DNA of 64,000 nucleotides from Cymbomonas tetramitiformis (lineage: Eukaryota; Chlorophyta; Pyramimonadophyceae; Pyramimonadales; Pyramimonadaceae): assembly GCA_001247695.2 (NCBI GenBank), contig LGRX02027640.1, positions 41,416-105,415 on the forward strand. The letters are read 5' to 3'. Positions 19,674 to 30,090 of the stretch are shown piece after piece. Position 1 is the stretch's first letter. Every line of letters starts with the position of its first letter. Made by a program: the position numbers and the translations under genes. A model generated the notes under the pieces. The model saw only the letters and a program-made list of their open reading frames with translations. It was not told the origin of the DNA and did not search any database.

Positions 19674-22600
19674 ATGCAGGAGGGAGGCCAAAGGGGGGGT
19701 GGCATGATCGACACTCTTGCCTCTCACGAGGTCGATTCTGATGCTCTGGCGGCCATGGCCGGAGACATCGCCTCTGGTAAGCTGAGCACGGATCTCCTCT
19801 CCGACTCGGATGAGAATGTGAAGATAGGAATTAAAGGAGGACCTTTCTCGCACTATGTCACGTACGACCGTGATGAAGACAAACATCTAAACTGGTTTAA
19901 GTGTACCGCTCACATGACGGCTAAGGCGGGCTATGCAATTGACTCCAGAGATTGGCCTCAGAATGAGCATGGGGTGAATAATTTGATAGCAGCACTGCCT
20001 ACGGGTGTATACAACACCAGAGCGACAATGAATGCATTTCAGAAGTATGATTTAAAACAAACGGGTGCTTTTCTCTCGCCGTGTGGAGGAATCTTCAAAT
20101 CCTGGACTGAACTCAAAATAGAACTTGGACTAGCAGGAAGGGATAAACCTGAATGGTTAAGGAACGTTGAGAAGGAGCTGACTATTCACCACCAGGATCA
20201 AGACGCAGTAGATGTCAGGTATGTTAAACAGCAATACAGAGATGCCTGCGAGGGTCTGAGTGCAAACCGTTTCTACTGGAAAGGGACGGGAGGTGGAAAG
20301 ATGGTTGAACTTATATATGTCACAGATTTCGAGGGAACTACGACAAACATTAGATTCAGAAAATATCATACTAGTCCTGGATGCCCGTGGAAGTTTGATA
20401 TTCAAGACTGTGAGCACACACTTACACTGGATGAAGACACGAATATTCTTTCAGATGAATGTGTACTGCTACCGGTCGGAAATCAGTTAGACTATGTGGA
20501 GAATGACGCTCTCCCCCAAGTAGCGAAGGTCAAAACGAATAGACCGCAGGAGTACATGGACTGTATACAAGCCAGATTGGAGGAGATATCACATGAGAGG
20601 GCGAGGTTTAGAATGGCGAATGAGGATAGCGAATACAGCTGCCCGAGCGGTTCGGAGCAGGATATGACTGAAGACCGTCTACACACACCAATACGTCCTA
20701 CATATGACACTGGCAGTGATGGCTCACTTTTCGCTGGTAAGGGCACGGCGTGTAGTGGAGCTGCTTATGCTATCAGAGGGGAGGATGGGATGGCACCGTT
20801 GATTAGAAAAGCGAATGTCCCGATCCACAAACCCTTCTGCTCTAATAGTGACGTTCTCATACGTTCGGACATTCAGCTTCCCAGCTCCACGACGGCTGAG
20901 ATAGCGGGACTCCGACTTTTACTCAATGAACAAAAAGATTACATCCTGAGTTCCATGACGCCTACGGTGCATGCGATCGATTCCATGGCCACCATCACGG
21001 CAGTGTCCAAAGATAAGCGGGGGATGAGCGTGCGTGAAAAACTGAGAGAACCTAACCGCACAGACATTCAGGCGGTTCGGCTAGTGCTGGAAGAGCTCGC
21101 TTTCTATGACGGTGAGGAAAATAGCAAAATTATTCTGAAATGGATTAGGGGGCACAATGATGACACACTGCATGCCAAAGTTGATCGTGCAGCTAAAAGG
21201 GCTTCCTTCAGACACAGTGGACCTCCCCCTCGATTCGACTGCACGGATGAAATGGCCTACGCGCTTTTCTACAAAAGTGTGCCGGTGGTGGGGGACATCC
21301 GCACTCACGTGAGGAGCATACAGAAACTGAGCCGCTACCAACACTGGAAGAAAATGAGTACCCAAGGAAGGAATCTTCGAATGCTTGAACAGAACGAGGT
21401 GTGCCCGAACAGAGATCTCTCAAAAGTCACCCCTAAGCACTACACGGCGGGCAGAAACAGAGATCTGCTGGGACTGCAAGCCTCCCGCCCGGCTAGACTA
21501 CATACGCTGGGGAAGGTGGCAATGCCAGGATGCCCGTACTGTGCGATGGGTACCGTGTGTACGTTTGAACACATACAGCTACGCTGCCCGGGTCCGAGCG
21601 GGGCTTTGGATAAATTAAGACAGGAACAGGACGAACATCTGAGAGGGATAATCAAGGGGAATCTCACGGGTGCACCTAAACTCATTAATCTCGGGAAAGG
21701 AAACTCTACTGTGAACCTGGATATGCAGAGCATTTTCCCGATGGCTGATTTGAGAAACGATATGACTAAAGAACTCTATTTGTCGGCCCTGCCGGAAGCT
21801 GGCATGTATAGGCCTTCCAAGACGAAGTCGGGCGCCATAGCGGTTTCAGCAAAAGGGACGGCGGACAGTACGACCGATTCACTTGTCTATCCGGACCTGC
21901 AATATGTAAGAAGACAGGAGTTTTGGAAACTGATCGCGTGGCATCGTTTGTCTTCGAGGGATAAACCTCTCCGAATGGCTAAGTATTCAGAAAGGGCACA
22001 GGATGTACACGCGGCGATTGAGGCATGCAAAAACGAGTCGGGTGACCCGAAGAATTGTTATGCGATCAGAAGGGACCTCCTCGACATCATCATAGACGAC
22101 CGCCGATTGGATGAGAACGGCTGCGAACTTTTTAGTAACCCGTTGAATGCTCATCCTAGAATCTATTCAAGACGATGTATTCCTACGAGGAAGATGAAAA
22201 AAGCTCTTATGCCTTTCTGTCGTAATGGAAGGATTAAGTTTGATGGACTTGCACTGGATGCGTATATCGATCCCACAACAGGACTCGGTAAGAATGTATA
22301 TGGGAATCCCCCATTTGACGGGAAGGATAAAAACAGCGCCATGTCGGCGGTGATGACCACGCTGGCGCTTGGGGCGCGGGCGGCCCAAACCTCATCGGGT
22401 TTCACTGGGGTATGGATTTTACCATTGTCCCCTAAGAATCAGAAGAAGTGGATAGCGAAAGGATACGAGCTTGTTTTCAGGTTCCACCGGGATACCATTC
22501 CTTTCATACCTCATGGATACTGGACAGGAGACGAGCCGTATAAGCTTCCGGGCAGCGGTGGCTATAAAGATAACTTTTCCGATGTGGTCATCATAGCCAT

Positions 22601-23192
22601 AGATAGTAATAAATATGAGGGGAAGCCGAGCTTTGACTGGACGAAGACCCAGAAAAAGATAGCGAGATGGTTTATGAATGTTTTGCCCGAGTCGAAGGCT
22701 ATAGACCGCAGATTAGAGGCCACGGGTCTGCCTCCCTCAGTGTGGAGAGAGATCAGGGATGAGAGAGAGAAAGTTATACCCACCTCACTATGCCCGTGGC
22801 CAGTCAATGACATTGACGCTGTGATCGATGACCTGGGGGAGTACATCGGTGGACATCATGACACTCATCATATTTCTCAAACCTCGAAACCGTTTAAGAG
22901 TACGACAATAATGTGGCCCAAGGAGCTCACCCTTGCAGGTCACCTCCCTAAACACTTCGGCAAAGTGCTTAACATCATCGGGGTTTCTAAGCGGAAAGTT
23001 AAACCTTTGGTGAAAAAGATAACGAGACTATGCAGGCACCATGTGAAGATTATACGTAATACCTTTCTAAATGAGTTCACGGCGCCTGGTGATGACGACC
23101 CGAATGACATAGACATAGACATGGTCTCAACCACCACTGAGGATATGGCAGTCTCCATGTCACAGGAGCACTTTCAGTACATTGTCCCATAA
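19674..23192 (+). CDS. Retroelement protein: RNase H, zinc finger and NPPF methyltransferase-like domain
   Basis: An ATG at 19674 opens 1,172 codons. Residues 1-340 are unrecognised. RNase HI covers about 343-520, with GSDGS, TAEIAGL, AIDSMAT and WIRGHNDD...VDRAAK giving the D-E-D-D pattern. A LINE-type zinc finger CPYCAMGTVCTFEHIQLRCP lies at about 619-638. The C-terminal third contains YGNPPFDG (NPPF at 878-881), then VWILPLS and SDVVIIAID. This resembles motif IV and the following strands of Dam-type N6-adenine methyltransferases and the NPPF domain in the gypsy Pol at 5307. No clear AdoMet-binding FxGxG motif is visible, so activity is uncertain. The C terminus is basic and then acidic. 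Confidence 0.75.
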   Translation: MQEGGQRGGGMIDTLASHEVDSDALAAMAGDIASGKLSTDLLSDSDENVKIGIKGGPFSHYVTYDRDEDKHLNWFKCTAHMTAKAGYAIDSRDWPQNEHGVNNLIAALPTGVYNTRATMNAFQKYDLKQTGAFLSPCGGIFKSWTELKIELGLAGRDKPEWLRNVEKELTIHHQDQDAVDVRYVKQQYRDACEGLSANRFYWKGTGGGKMVELIYVTDFEGTTTNIRFRKYHTSPGCPWKFDIQDCEHTLTLDEDTNILSDECVLLPVGNQLDYVENDALPQVAKVKTNRPQEYMDCIQARLEEISHERARFRMANEDSEYSCPSGSEQDMTEDRLHTPIRPTYDTGSDGSLFAGKGTACSGAAYAIRGEDGMAPLIRKANVPIHKPFCSNSDVLIRSDIQLPSSTTAEIAGLRLLLNEQKDYILSSMTPTVHAIDSMATITAVSKDKRGMSVREKLREPNRTDIQAVRLVLEELAFYDGEENSKIILKWIRGHNDDTLHAKVDRAAKRASFRHSGPPPRFDCTDEMAYALFYKSVPVVGDIRTHVRSIQKLSRYQHWKKMSTQGRNLRMLEQNEVCPNRDLSKVTPKHYTAGRNRDLLGLQASRPARLHTLGKVAMPGCPYCAMGTVCTFEHIQLRCPGPSGALDKLRQEQDEHLRGIIKGNLTGAPKLINLGKGNSTVNLDMQSIFPMADLRNDMTKELYLSALPEAGMYRPSKTKSGAIAVSAKGTADSTTDSLVYPDLQYVRRQEFWKLIAWHRLSSRDKPLRMAKYSERAQDVHAAIEACKNESGDPKNCYAIRRDLLDIIIDDRRLDENGCELFSNPLNAHPRIYSRRCIPTRKMKKALMPFCRNGRIKFDGLALDAYIDPTTGLGKNVYGNPPFDGKDKNSAMSAVMTTLALGARAAQTSSGFTGVWILPLSPKNQKKWIAKGYELVFRFHRDTIPFIPHGYWTGDEPYKLPGSGGYKDNFSDVVIIAIDSNKYEGKPSFDWTKTQKKIARWFMNVLPESKAIDRRLEATGLPPSVWREIRDEREKVIPTSLCPWPVNDIDAVIDDLGEYIGGHHDTHHISQTSKPFKSTTIMWPKELTLAGHLPKHFGKVLNIIGVSKRKVKPLVKKITRLCRHHVKIIRNTFLNEFTAPGDDDPNDIDIDMVSTTTEDMAVSMSQEHFQYIVP

Positions 23193-23586
23193 TGTGATGG
23201 AGCCGGATGGCCCCCCTTTTGGGTAGGGGTCCCCCTCCCCCCGCCCCCACCTCCACCGCCCGCCCGCCTCGCCACCGTCGTCTTCTTCTTCAAATTCCCT
23301 CTTCCTACTCATCGCCCCCCACCACCGCAGGGGAACAGCCAGCCACTCCACCCCCGTACTTCTCCGACGTGCTGTTCACCCTCGACCGACTAGCTTTTTT
23401 GGCGCCTCCCGCGTTTTTTTGCTAGCTGTGTCTTCCTCAGTAGGCTACTGAGATGAGCTGTTTAGGCGGCGCACCATGAGTGAGGGAATAGCCCCTAGTT
23501 TTTACTAGCCTGCCTTGAGCGGGGTTACCGCTTCCCAGGACCTTGTCCTTTCACTCGGTGTAAATGTTCTATTATTATTATTATTG
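23193..23586 (+). other. 3' UTR of the non-LTR element
   Basis: This begins with a C-rich stretch. It contains the perfect hairpin CTCAGTAGGCTACTGAG at about 23437-23453 and ends in an ATT microsatellite. Much of 23300-23510 is shared with 61670-61870, including the hairpin (there with TT for CT), so the structure is conserved between copies. Confidence 0.7.
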
Positions 23587-24489
23587 CTTGCAGGATGCTT
23601 TGATTCGAAAACCTTAACCTCAAACTTTATCTCCAGGATTTGTACCTCTGGATAGGTGCGGCCACATCATTACGAAATACACGTCATGCCACCAACGACA
23701 TCACTCTCGTGTGCTCAGTCTTTGCTTATGGCGTGAACACCGGGTGTATGTGCCTCACTGGCCGGCGACAAAAAGGGCACGGCAAAGATCGCATGCGGTG
23801 TGCACAATCGAGGCAAGCCCCATAATGGCCGCAATCCGTGAATATATTGCATTCGCCTCGGTCGTGTAGCAGATTCTACATCACTGCAGCTGCTCCATCT
23901 CCTCCATGAGTACCTCCGTCTGTTGAGAGTGTGCTTCTTGCAGCATAGCCTCTTGCAAACGCCTTTCCGCCCGTTCATGTAGCTCGAACTCCGCTGGGCA
24001 CAGGTGTTGCACAAGCTCCAAGTCTGTGTAATCACAACTTTCACACTCGGCCGTCGAATCTTGTTGGAAACACAGAGTCGGCTTCGGGGAAACGCTCGGA
24101 CGGAAACGAACGGATCAAGCTAAACTGCGATAACACGAATAAATACCCTGGGTCTGTGACACTAGCTGACCACCGAAGATGACATACTGGATATGGCACC
24201 TGACTGTACGAACTAGTTAGTGTGACATTTCCAGCAAATCTTGCACACTGGTCTGCATCAATGCTCCCTGCAACCACATCGATTTCTGTCAGAAGCAGTT
24301 GCGCCACAGCGTAGCATTGTATGGAAGTGAGCGCAGCGCTCCTCTACAAGTTGTGTTGATCGTTGCTCACATGTACACTATAAACTGAATATGAGACCGG
24401 ACATGATCAAGAACACCAACATGCCAGCAAGATATGAAACGGTTTTGGGTACGAGTGAAACTGTCCAATCATTGTCATGTGTAGTGCCA
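23587..24489. other. Intergenic DNA, no gene recognised
   Basis: Short ORFs on both strands show no domain or composition bias. The sequence is neither clearly repeated within the window nor structured. Confidence 0.4.
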
Positions 24490-24645
24490 CTGTACCTTGC
24501 CAGTGACAGCATCACAAATCTGAACATTGTGAATGATGTGTCACCAATAATGGCACGGACCATACCGAGTGTCACTGTACCCTGAGAGTGACAGTGTCAC
24601 AGACTCTGACATTATGAAGGATGGGTCACCAGTAGTGACACAGAG
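24490..24645 (+). repeat. Two tandem copies of a unit of about 85 bp
   Basis: Both copies run CTGTACC...GTGACAG...TCACA...TCTGA...GGTCACCA or a close variant. Noncoding. Confidence 0.65.
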
Positions 24646-24974
24646 CTGACCGTGAGAACTGATCACAGTTACACGGCAGAGCCGATATAAGGCTACATAG
24701 TAATCTGTATCCGGTTTCACTATTTGAAACTATATTACAAGGCCTATGCGCCTATTGAGCAATGAGTACGATTCCATTAAAAAAGATATATATTGAATTG
24801 CTTCTGGTTAAATCGAGTATCTGAATCTTGCTAGGTACGATAGGGCTCACAGTCGCGTACGGGCGAGCACACACCATGCAGAGTGAGGTACACCGATATC
24901 AACCAGCCTCAACGTCCACCTCGCTTAAACGGCAAGGACAATGTTGGGAGCCTCACCGGGTATGCACACTAAAA

Positions 24975-25140
24975 TAATGTGAAGACCTGGAGGGTTTCCC
25001 ACAATGCACATCGACTACAATAACGTGAGAGACCTGGAGGGTTGCCCACACTGCGCATTAAATACAATAAGGTGAGATACCTGGAGGGTTGCCCAAAATG
25101 CGCATCAACTACAATAACGTGAGAGACCTGGAGGGCTGCC
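24975..25140 (+). repeat. 47-bp tandem repeat, about 3.5 copies
   Basis: The unit includes GACCTGGAGGGTTGCCCACA and TACAATAACGTGAGA. It is followed by a less regular GGTTGCATGC repeat between 25185 and 25320. Confidence 0.8.
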
Positions 25141-25448
25141 TACAGCAAGGGACCGGAGAAGTTGTACCGGGAGGCAGGTACGAGCAGAGTGGTTGTATGC
25201 CACAGACGGAGATCTGGTTGCATGCTGCCGACGTGGCTGCATGTCCGCATGAGCCTGGTTGTATGCTATACCGGCGAGCACGGTGGTTGCATGCTACGGA
25301 TGTCCGGTTGCATGCCGCGCATGGGTGCGCACTCGTAGCACACGTGTTCATTTCTGATGTCACGAACCGTGTCGACAGTGTTCCGACCGTTCCGACAGCG
25401 TGATATATACGTTCCGCCTATTGTTTATCTATATCCAGCTTAGTCTTC

Positions 25449-26013
25449 TCACCCTGCTGGTTTGGCCTGTCTCACAATGCAGGACTCATCACCAGCTTCC
25501 TCCTCAAGGAACTCTACTGCTGAATCGCTGCTGCCGAATTCAGCTTCATCAAAATACCCTGGAGGGTAGGATGACATAGTCGCCTCGCACTCAGCCTCGA
25601 TAGAAATTAGTGCTTGAGGTGCAGGGACGACCGCGGGCGCACGTGCTGTCCGATCGACAGAGCGCGCACGCCCCCTCGGCCGTTTCGATGGTCCAGCTCG
25701 AGACAGGTGCCTCAATTCCGCCGCCACCCTTGAATAAATCCGCTTGCAAATATCGTCTACCAGCGAACCATTTGCCAGCGAACGGGGAGCCTGCCGAAAA
25801 GTCAGTGATAGGTGTTGCGATAGCACCACCATTCTCGGAAATCCCCGAGACAGTAATATTCAAAGCAACTTGATCCCCGGAAGGGGATACGATTTCAGTC
25901 TGCGTCCCAGTGCCTACTGTTGTGATAGGTGAAATAGAGCGGTAAAACTGAAGAGTCCTGTGCATGCGGGCGCACCGAGCGATGAGCACTGTGCAATCAA
26001 GCTTACTTTTCAA
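25449..26013 (-). pseudogene. Unidentified minus-strand ORF remnant
   Basis: Two overlapping minus-strand frames (26013-25591 and 25832-25449) seem to hand over near 25790-25820. The second encodes a basic region (SKRPRGRARSVDRTARAP) followed by an acidic C terminus (FLEEEAGDES). The composition is protein-like but no family is recognised. It could be a gag remnant. Confidence 0.3.
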
Positions 26014-26429
26014 GCTTTCCTGTCGAATTTCCTGTGTAGCCTCAGTTTCTTCGTTCTAAAATTGTGGGTGCGACAATAACGAAATCCCCCAGCTAAAAAC
26101 ACGAGGAAACTGCCAAGGAATGAAGAATTAATTTTCCGTAGAGGTAACCATCGCGCTGGCAAGCGCCTCAGTCGAGTGCGAATGATTTCTGCTGCATCAC
26201 GTAGAACTAATGAGTTGTGACCGACCAAATAAGTCAAACGACGAACCTATAAAATCATAACGTTAATACGAAATCTCCAAGCAACATAGATGAATAGAAA
26301 AATAGCAGTGGGCGCGTAGGCGTGGCGCCCGTCATCTGTGAGACACAACAGCTCAAGGCTCGGAAGTTCCCGCAGCCATATTCACATAGAAGAGGATACG
26401 ATAATAATCCGTATACCTAATATAGTTTT

Positions 26430-26622
26430 TGCTGGATTTGACACTGTGACACCCGAATCTGTCACATGCCATACTCCTATAGTAGTAGTGTGATGACTGT
26501 CATCGTTCCGACCGTTCGAACACTCATATATTTCTCGGTATGTTTTCTATATCCAGACTTTAGGGTTTACTTCTGATATCTCTTTCGTTACTGGAATATA
26601 TCGTTCCGTTATATATCCAACA
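26430..26622 (+). repeat. 5' LTR of the Gag-only element
   Basis: TG...CA ends. It is nearly identical to 29446-29635, with a 3-bp difference in a TAG run. The likely primer binding site begins at 26623 (GGTTTGAGACCACC). Confidence 0.85.
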
Positions 26623-27027
26623 GGTTTGAGACCACCGTACGCTTTATTGAGACACTGCGAGATGCTGGTCATGAGTGGCTAAGCGCGGACGCTTGGGATG
26701 GAGTGAGGCGGTAAGCAGAGCGCGAGGGGATCTTGGGCGGTATGGCATAGTTGTGTTTGGTTGATTGGGGCGCGCGCGAAACGCTAGCTTGGTCGTCGCA
26801 TTTTCTTTCGGACTTATCGTTGGCAGAAATTTCCTTGCGACTGGTTGCCTGGCACACCGCGTTTGGAACCCGGGATCTCACCTAGACCACACGAACTTCG
26901 AGAATTACGACTTCTTCCTCGCGCCACACTCTATTCCCCTCGACGACCTCACTCCTGGCCACTTCCCACTTTCCGCCTTGCGTTCCTAGCACTTCCGGCT
27001 CACTCCACCCCTTCCGTCATTTTCCCT

Positions 27028-29193
27028 ATGGTACAGACCCGATCATCATCGACTACTATGCCTTCTAGGCGTCGCTCTCTTTCCACTATCTTCGATAATG
27101 CGGCTGCGCGTCACGCAGCCACCCCTCCCACCCCGGCTCAGACAGCGGTGCCGACTGGTGGGACCGCTACAACGACATTTGTGGCGGCAATTTGCGTGCT
27201 GGTTCGCGGTCGCTTCGACGAGAGCGTGGCCAAGCACATCGCGAAGAAGGTCCTTGGCAGCAAGGACGCACGGTTCGCCGGTACTGAGCGTGATGCCTCC
27301 CTCCTATTCGCCCGCATTGTTCCTGCTCTTGAGGAGGTGTTTGTGGCTGAGGATGCCGCCTTCGCCCCGCTATTTGTCCTCACCGACGCCACCGCCGCGG
27401 TTCGCGCTGAGGCAAACCGCCTTCTCTTTTCGACTTTAAAGCTCTTGGTGGATCCGCTATCTGCGGCTTCGGACTGGCTGGAGGGCTCGGGGCTCGCGTT
27501 CCCTCATGATGGGAAGCGCGTGCTCCTCGAGTTCGCCAGAAGGTTGCTGCATTCTGACGCTCCCTTCCAAGGGACGTCGGATTTGCTCGGCGTGCGCGTG
27601 TTGCTCAACGTCGACCCTCAAGACGCTATAACGGATTTCAACGCCGCCCTCACCACCGCTCGCCGCAAGTCCATTCTCTGCGACGAGGAGGTGAAAGGGC
27701 TATTTATTTCCGCCCTCGACCACACGTTCTACCAGCCGGTGGTGTTCCGTTTGCTCCTGCACGACCAGCGGGCGGCGGCGGACCTCCTCACAATCCAGCA
27801 ATGGGTTCGTGAGTGTCACGCCGCACACGTGCGGGCTGGAATCGTGGCTGCCACTCCGCCTACGGCTCACTTATATCGTGCACAGCCGTTCGATGCCGCC
27901 GAGTTCTTGCGTGGCACCCAGCGCTCTGGGGGGCAACGGGACGGCACGGGCGAGGATGATCTTCGCGAGCTCGTCCTTGATATGAGGAGGCAGCTCAAAA
28001 TTCTCACGGACAAGGTCAACGACAAGGGCTACACTCCTCGGGCGGCTAAGCCGCAACGTCTTGGTATGAAGACGCGTATTGGGGCGACCCCTCTCCCTGC
28101 TGGGGGCAGCTGGCCCCAGGGCTACAGCAAGAAGGTCGCCTTCCAGAAGGGGACCGGCCAGACTATCCCGCTCTGCGGAAATCATCTTTGTGCTGAACAC
28201 CGCCTTCGGCACTGGAACCGGGACTGTCCCAACGGTGGGAGGCGTGCGAACGACGAGCAGAGCGCGCATTCCTTCGGCCTGGAGGAAAACGACTACCTCG
28301 CCTTCAACTTCCAGGATGCCATTGACAACAACAACGCCGACCGGTTCGATGCGCTTTGCATGCTCGCTGGGGGCAAGCCGGAGGTCTTCGACGACGTATC
28401 TCTGTGTTCCTTCGGGGCCGGCGTGCACCCGCCGTGTGCGATTGACGAGTACACCCGGTACTGCCAGCCCGCGAATGTCCATATGGGCATTTGCGAATTT
28501 GGGTGTGTGGCGTCGGGCGAGTCGGCGGTTCCAGCGGCAGCTGCGGCAGCGGTGCCACCGGCTCCGCCACCGGCGGCTGCGGAGTCGGTGGTGTCAGGGG
28601 ACGACGACGAGGACGACGTGTTTCGCTCCCTCTCACACGTGACGTGCTTTGCGGACTCAGCCGCCGCAAAATTCGCCACACAGAAGATTCGTGAGGCGGC
28701 ACGTGGGAATGCGCCCCCTATCGCCCTGAACTACATCGCGAATGCGCCCGCTGTGGACCTGACCAGTGACTCCGACGACGAAAGCTGCGGAGATGCTCCT
28801 ATCAGCGGCGAGGATGCGGCTGCGGATTGCGAATCATCGGACGCGGTACTTGCGAGACTCGGCTGCGGTCGTCCGCCGCCTGGGCTTGGGCGGTCGGCAT
28901 TCCTTACGTTGCTTGTGACCGCGGTGTTTTGTGCTTGTGCCACCGCGTATCCGGTCACTCTGGATGCTGCCGTGGGCTCGTGGGATGCTCACACGGCTGC
29001 ACCGGTCGGTGGTGCTCCGTTCTATCGAGCACCGCCAACCGCAACGTGTACTTTGACCTCAACGACTTCGGCATTTTGCATCTTTCCTTCGGGAATTTGC
29101 GGATTAACTACTTCGACTTCAACAATTCTCCAGCTGCGGACCTGGGACACCGACGTGTACGACGAATCTGCTGATCCCGCCACTAGTGGCTAG
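27028..29193 (+). CDS. Gag-like polyprotein with zinc knuckle and C-terminal hydrophobic segment
   Basis: The frame is open from 26845, but the first good ATG is 27028 (MVQTRSSSTTMPSRRRS), giving 722 codons. An Ala-rich helical region of about 300 residues resembles a capsid domain. A knuckle-like CGNHLCAEHRLRHWNRDCP lies at about 28172-28230. Asp/Glu and Ala/Pro-rich stretches follow, then a hydrophobic segment FLTLLVTAVFCACATAYP at about 28902-28955. A membrane segment is unusual for Gag and may direct particles to membranes or be a captured coding tail. The ORF ends 253 bp before the 3' LTR. Confidence 0.75.
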   Translation: MVQTRSSSTTMPSRRRSLSTIFDNAAARHAATPPTPAQTAVPTGGTATTTFVAAICVLVRGRFDESVAKHIAKKVLGSKDARFAGTERDASLLFARIVPALEEVFVAEDAAFAPLFVLTDATAAVRAEANRLLFSTLKLLVDPLSAASDWLEGSGLAFPHDGKRVLLEFARRLLHSDAPFQGTSDLLGVRVLLNVDPQDAITDFNAALTTARRKSILCDEEVKGLFISALDHTFYQPVVFRLLLHDQRAAADLLTIQQWVRECHAAHVRAGIVAATPPTAHLYRAQPFDAAEFLRGTQRSGGQRDGTGEDDLRELVLDMRRQLKILTDKVNDKGYTPRAAKPQRLGMKTRIGATPLPAGGSWPQGYSKKVAFQKGTGQTIPLCGNHLCAEHRLRHWNRDCPNGGRRANDEQSAHSFGLEENDYLAFNFQDAIDNNNADRFDALCMLAGGKPEVFDDVSLCSFGAGVHPPCAIDEYTRYCQPANVHMGICEFGCVASGESAVPAAAAAAVPPAPPPAAAESVVSGDDDEDDVFRSLSHVTCFADSAAAKFATQKIREAARGNAPPIALNYIANAPAVDLTSDSDDESCGDAPISGEDAAADCESSDAVLARLGCGRPPPGLGRSAFLTLLVTAVFCACATAYPVTLDAAVGSWDAHTAAPVGGAPFYRAPPTATCTLTSTTSAFCIFPSGICGLTTSTSTILQLRTWDTDVYDESADPATSG

Positions 29194-29445
29194 TGTTACA
29201 ATGGCCGTGCCTGCCTAGGATGTAGCCGAGCAGCTTAGATGTGCAGAAGGGCCCCAAGCGGGCTGTGCTTTCAATCTCATTGTTTTGTCCGATCAGAATG
29301 TGCAGTAGGAAGCTGTTGTGCTTCGTGGGACCGCCCTGCCAGACTGGACAGGCCTCCCGGTAGGACCGTTTCGATCGACCCGATCTTTGTTCTCGTTTTT
29401 GAACCGTCTCGTTTCACCTAGCTGCGGTCACCACACTAGGTGGTG

Positions 29446-29635
29446 TGCTGGAGTTGACACTGTGACACCCGAATCTGTCACCTGTCATACTCCTATAGTA
29501 GTGTGATGACCGTCATCGTTCCGACCGTTCGAACACTCATATATTTCTCGGTATGTTTTCTATATTCAGATTTTAGGGTTTACTTCTGATATCTCTTTCG
29601 TTATTGGAATATATCGTTCCGTTATATATCCAACA
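29446..29635 (+). repeat. 3' LTR of the Gag-only element
   Basis: Matches the 5' LTR with few differences. It is followed at once by the target duplication GTTTT. Confidence 0.85.
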
Positions 29636-29640
29636 GTTTT

Positions 29641-30090
29641 CGGGTTACTAGCTACGAGCCACTGAGGATGCCACACTGAGATGGGACGGGGACTGGGGAC
29701 CTATGCCATGTCGAGTCAGTCAGTCCAGTATCTGCACCAGTCGCAAGGGTAGCTAATGAACAGCTACAATACATAATATCCAGTATGTAATAAAACCACA
29801 GGCATTAATTAAGGCTGAAATAATTGAAACCGATATTGTATTCTATAGTTGAGCAATGCGATACATGCAACACAACAACAACTTAAAGTCCAACTAATTA
29901 ATTGTTCAGACACAATTTACAGTGTTAAAAAAAAAACTGGTTTACTTATGTAATTCTCAGAGGGAAACATGTAACAAAAAATAAATGAAATATCAAATGT
30001 ATTTTTATTACGACCCCCTAAACAAAAAATTTAGCCAAGTTTGTTGCTCGTGAATTTGGGAATTAAAATCAAATACGTAGACACGGTACA
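29641..30090. other. AT-rich spacer downstream of the glycosyltransferase
   Basis: Contains a poly-A run near 29927. It probably includes the 3' UTR of the minus-strand gene that ends at 30091. No other gene seen. Confidence 0.4.

Larger units (their letters stand above)
19674..23586 (+). mobile_element. 5'-truncated non-LTR element with RNase H and methyltransferase-like domains
   Basis: One long ORF with a LINE-type RNase H and zinc finger is followed by a 390-bp 3' UTR ending in a short ATT repeat (23565-23578), a common non-LTR tail. No RT or endonuclease is visible, so the copy is either truncated or this is the last of several ORFs. The 3' UTR has a homologue at 61660-61870, showing that the element family has several copies. 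Confidence 0.7.
26430..29635 (+). mobile_element. Gag-only LTR retrotransposon (TR-GAG type), complete
   Basis: Two LTRs of 193 and 190 bp, starting TGCTGGA and ending CCAACA, flank one long ORF. A 5-bp target duplication GTTTT lies at 26425-26429 and 29636-29640. No protease, RT or integrase is present, so the element must be mobilised by a related autonomous element, as known for TR-GAG elements. Confidence 0.85.
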
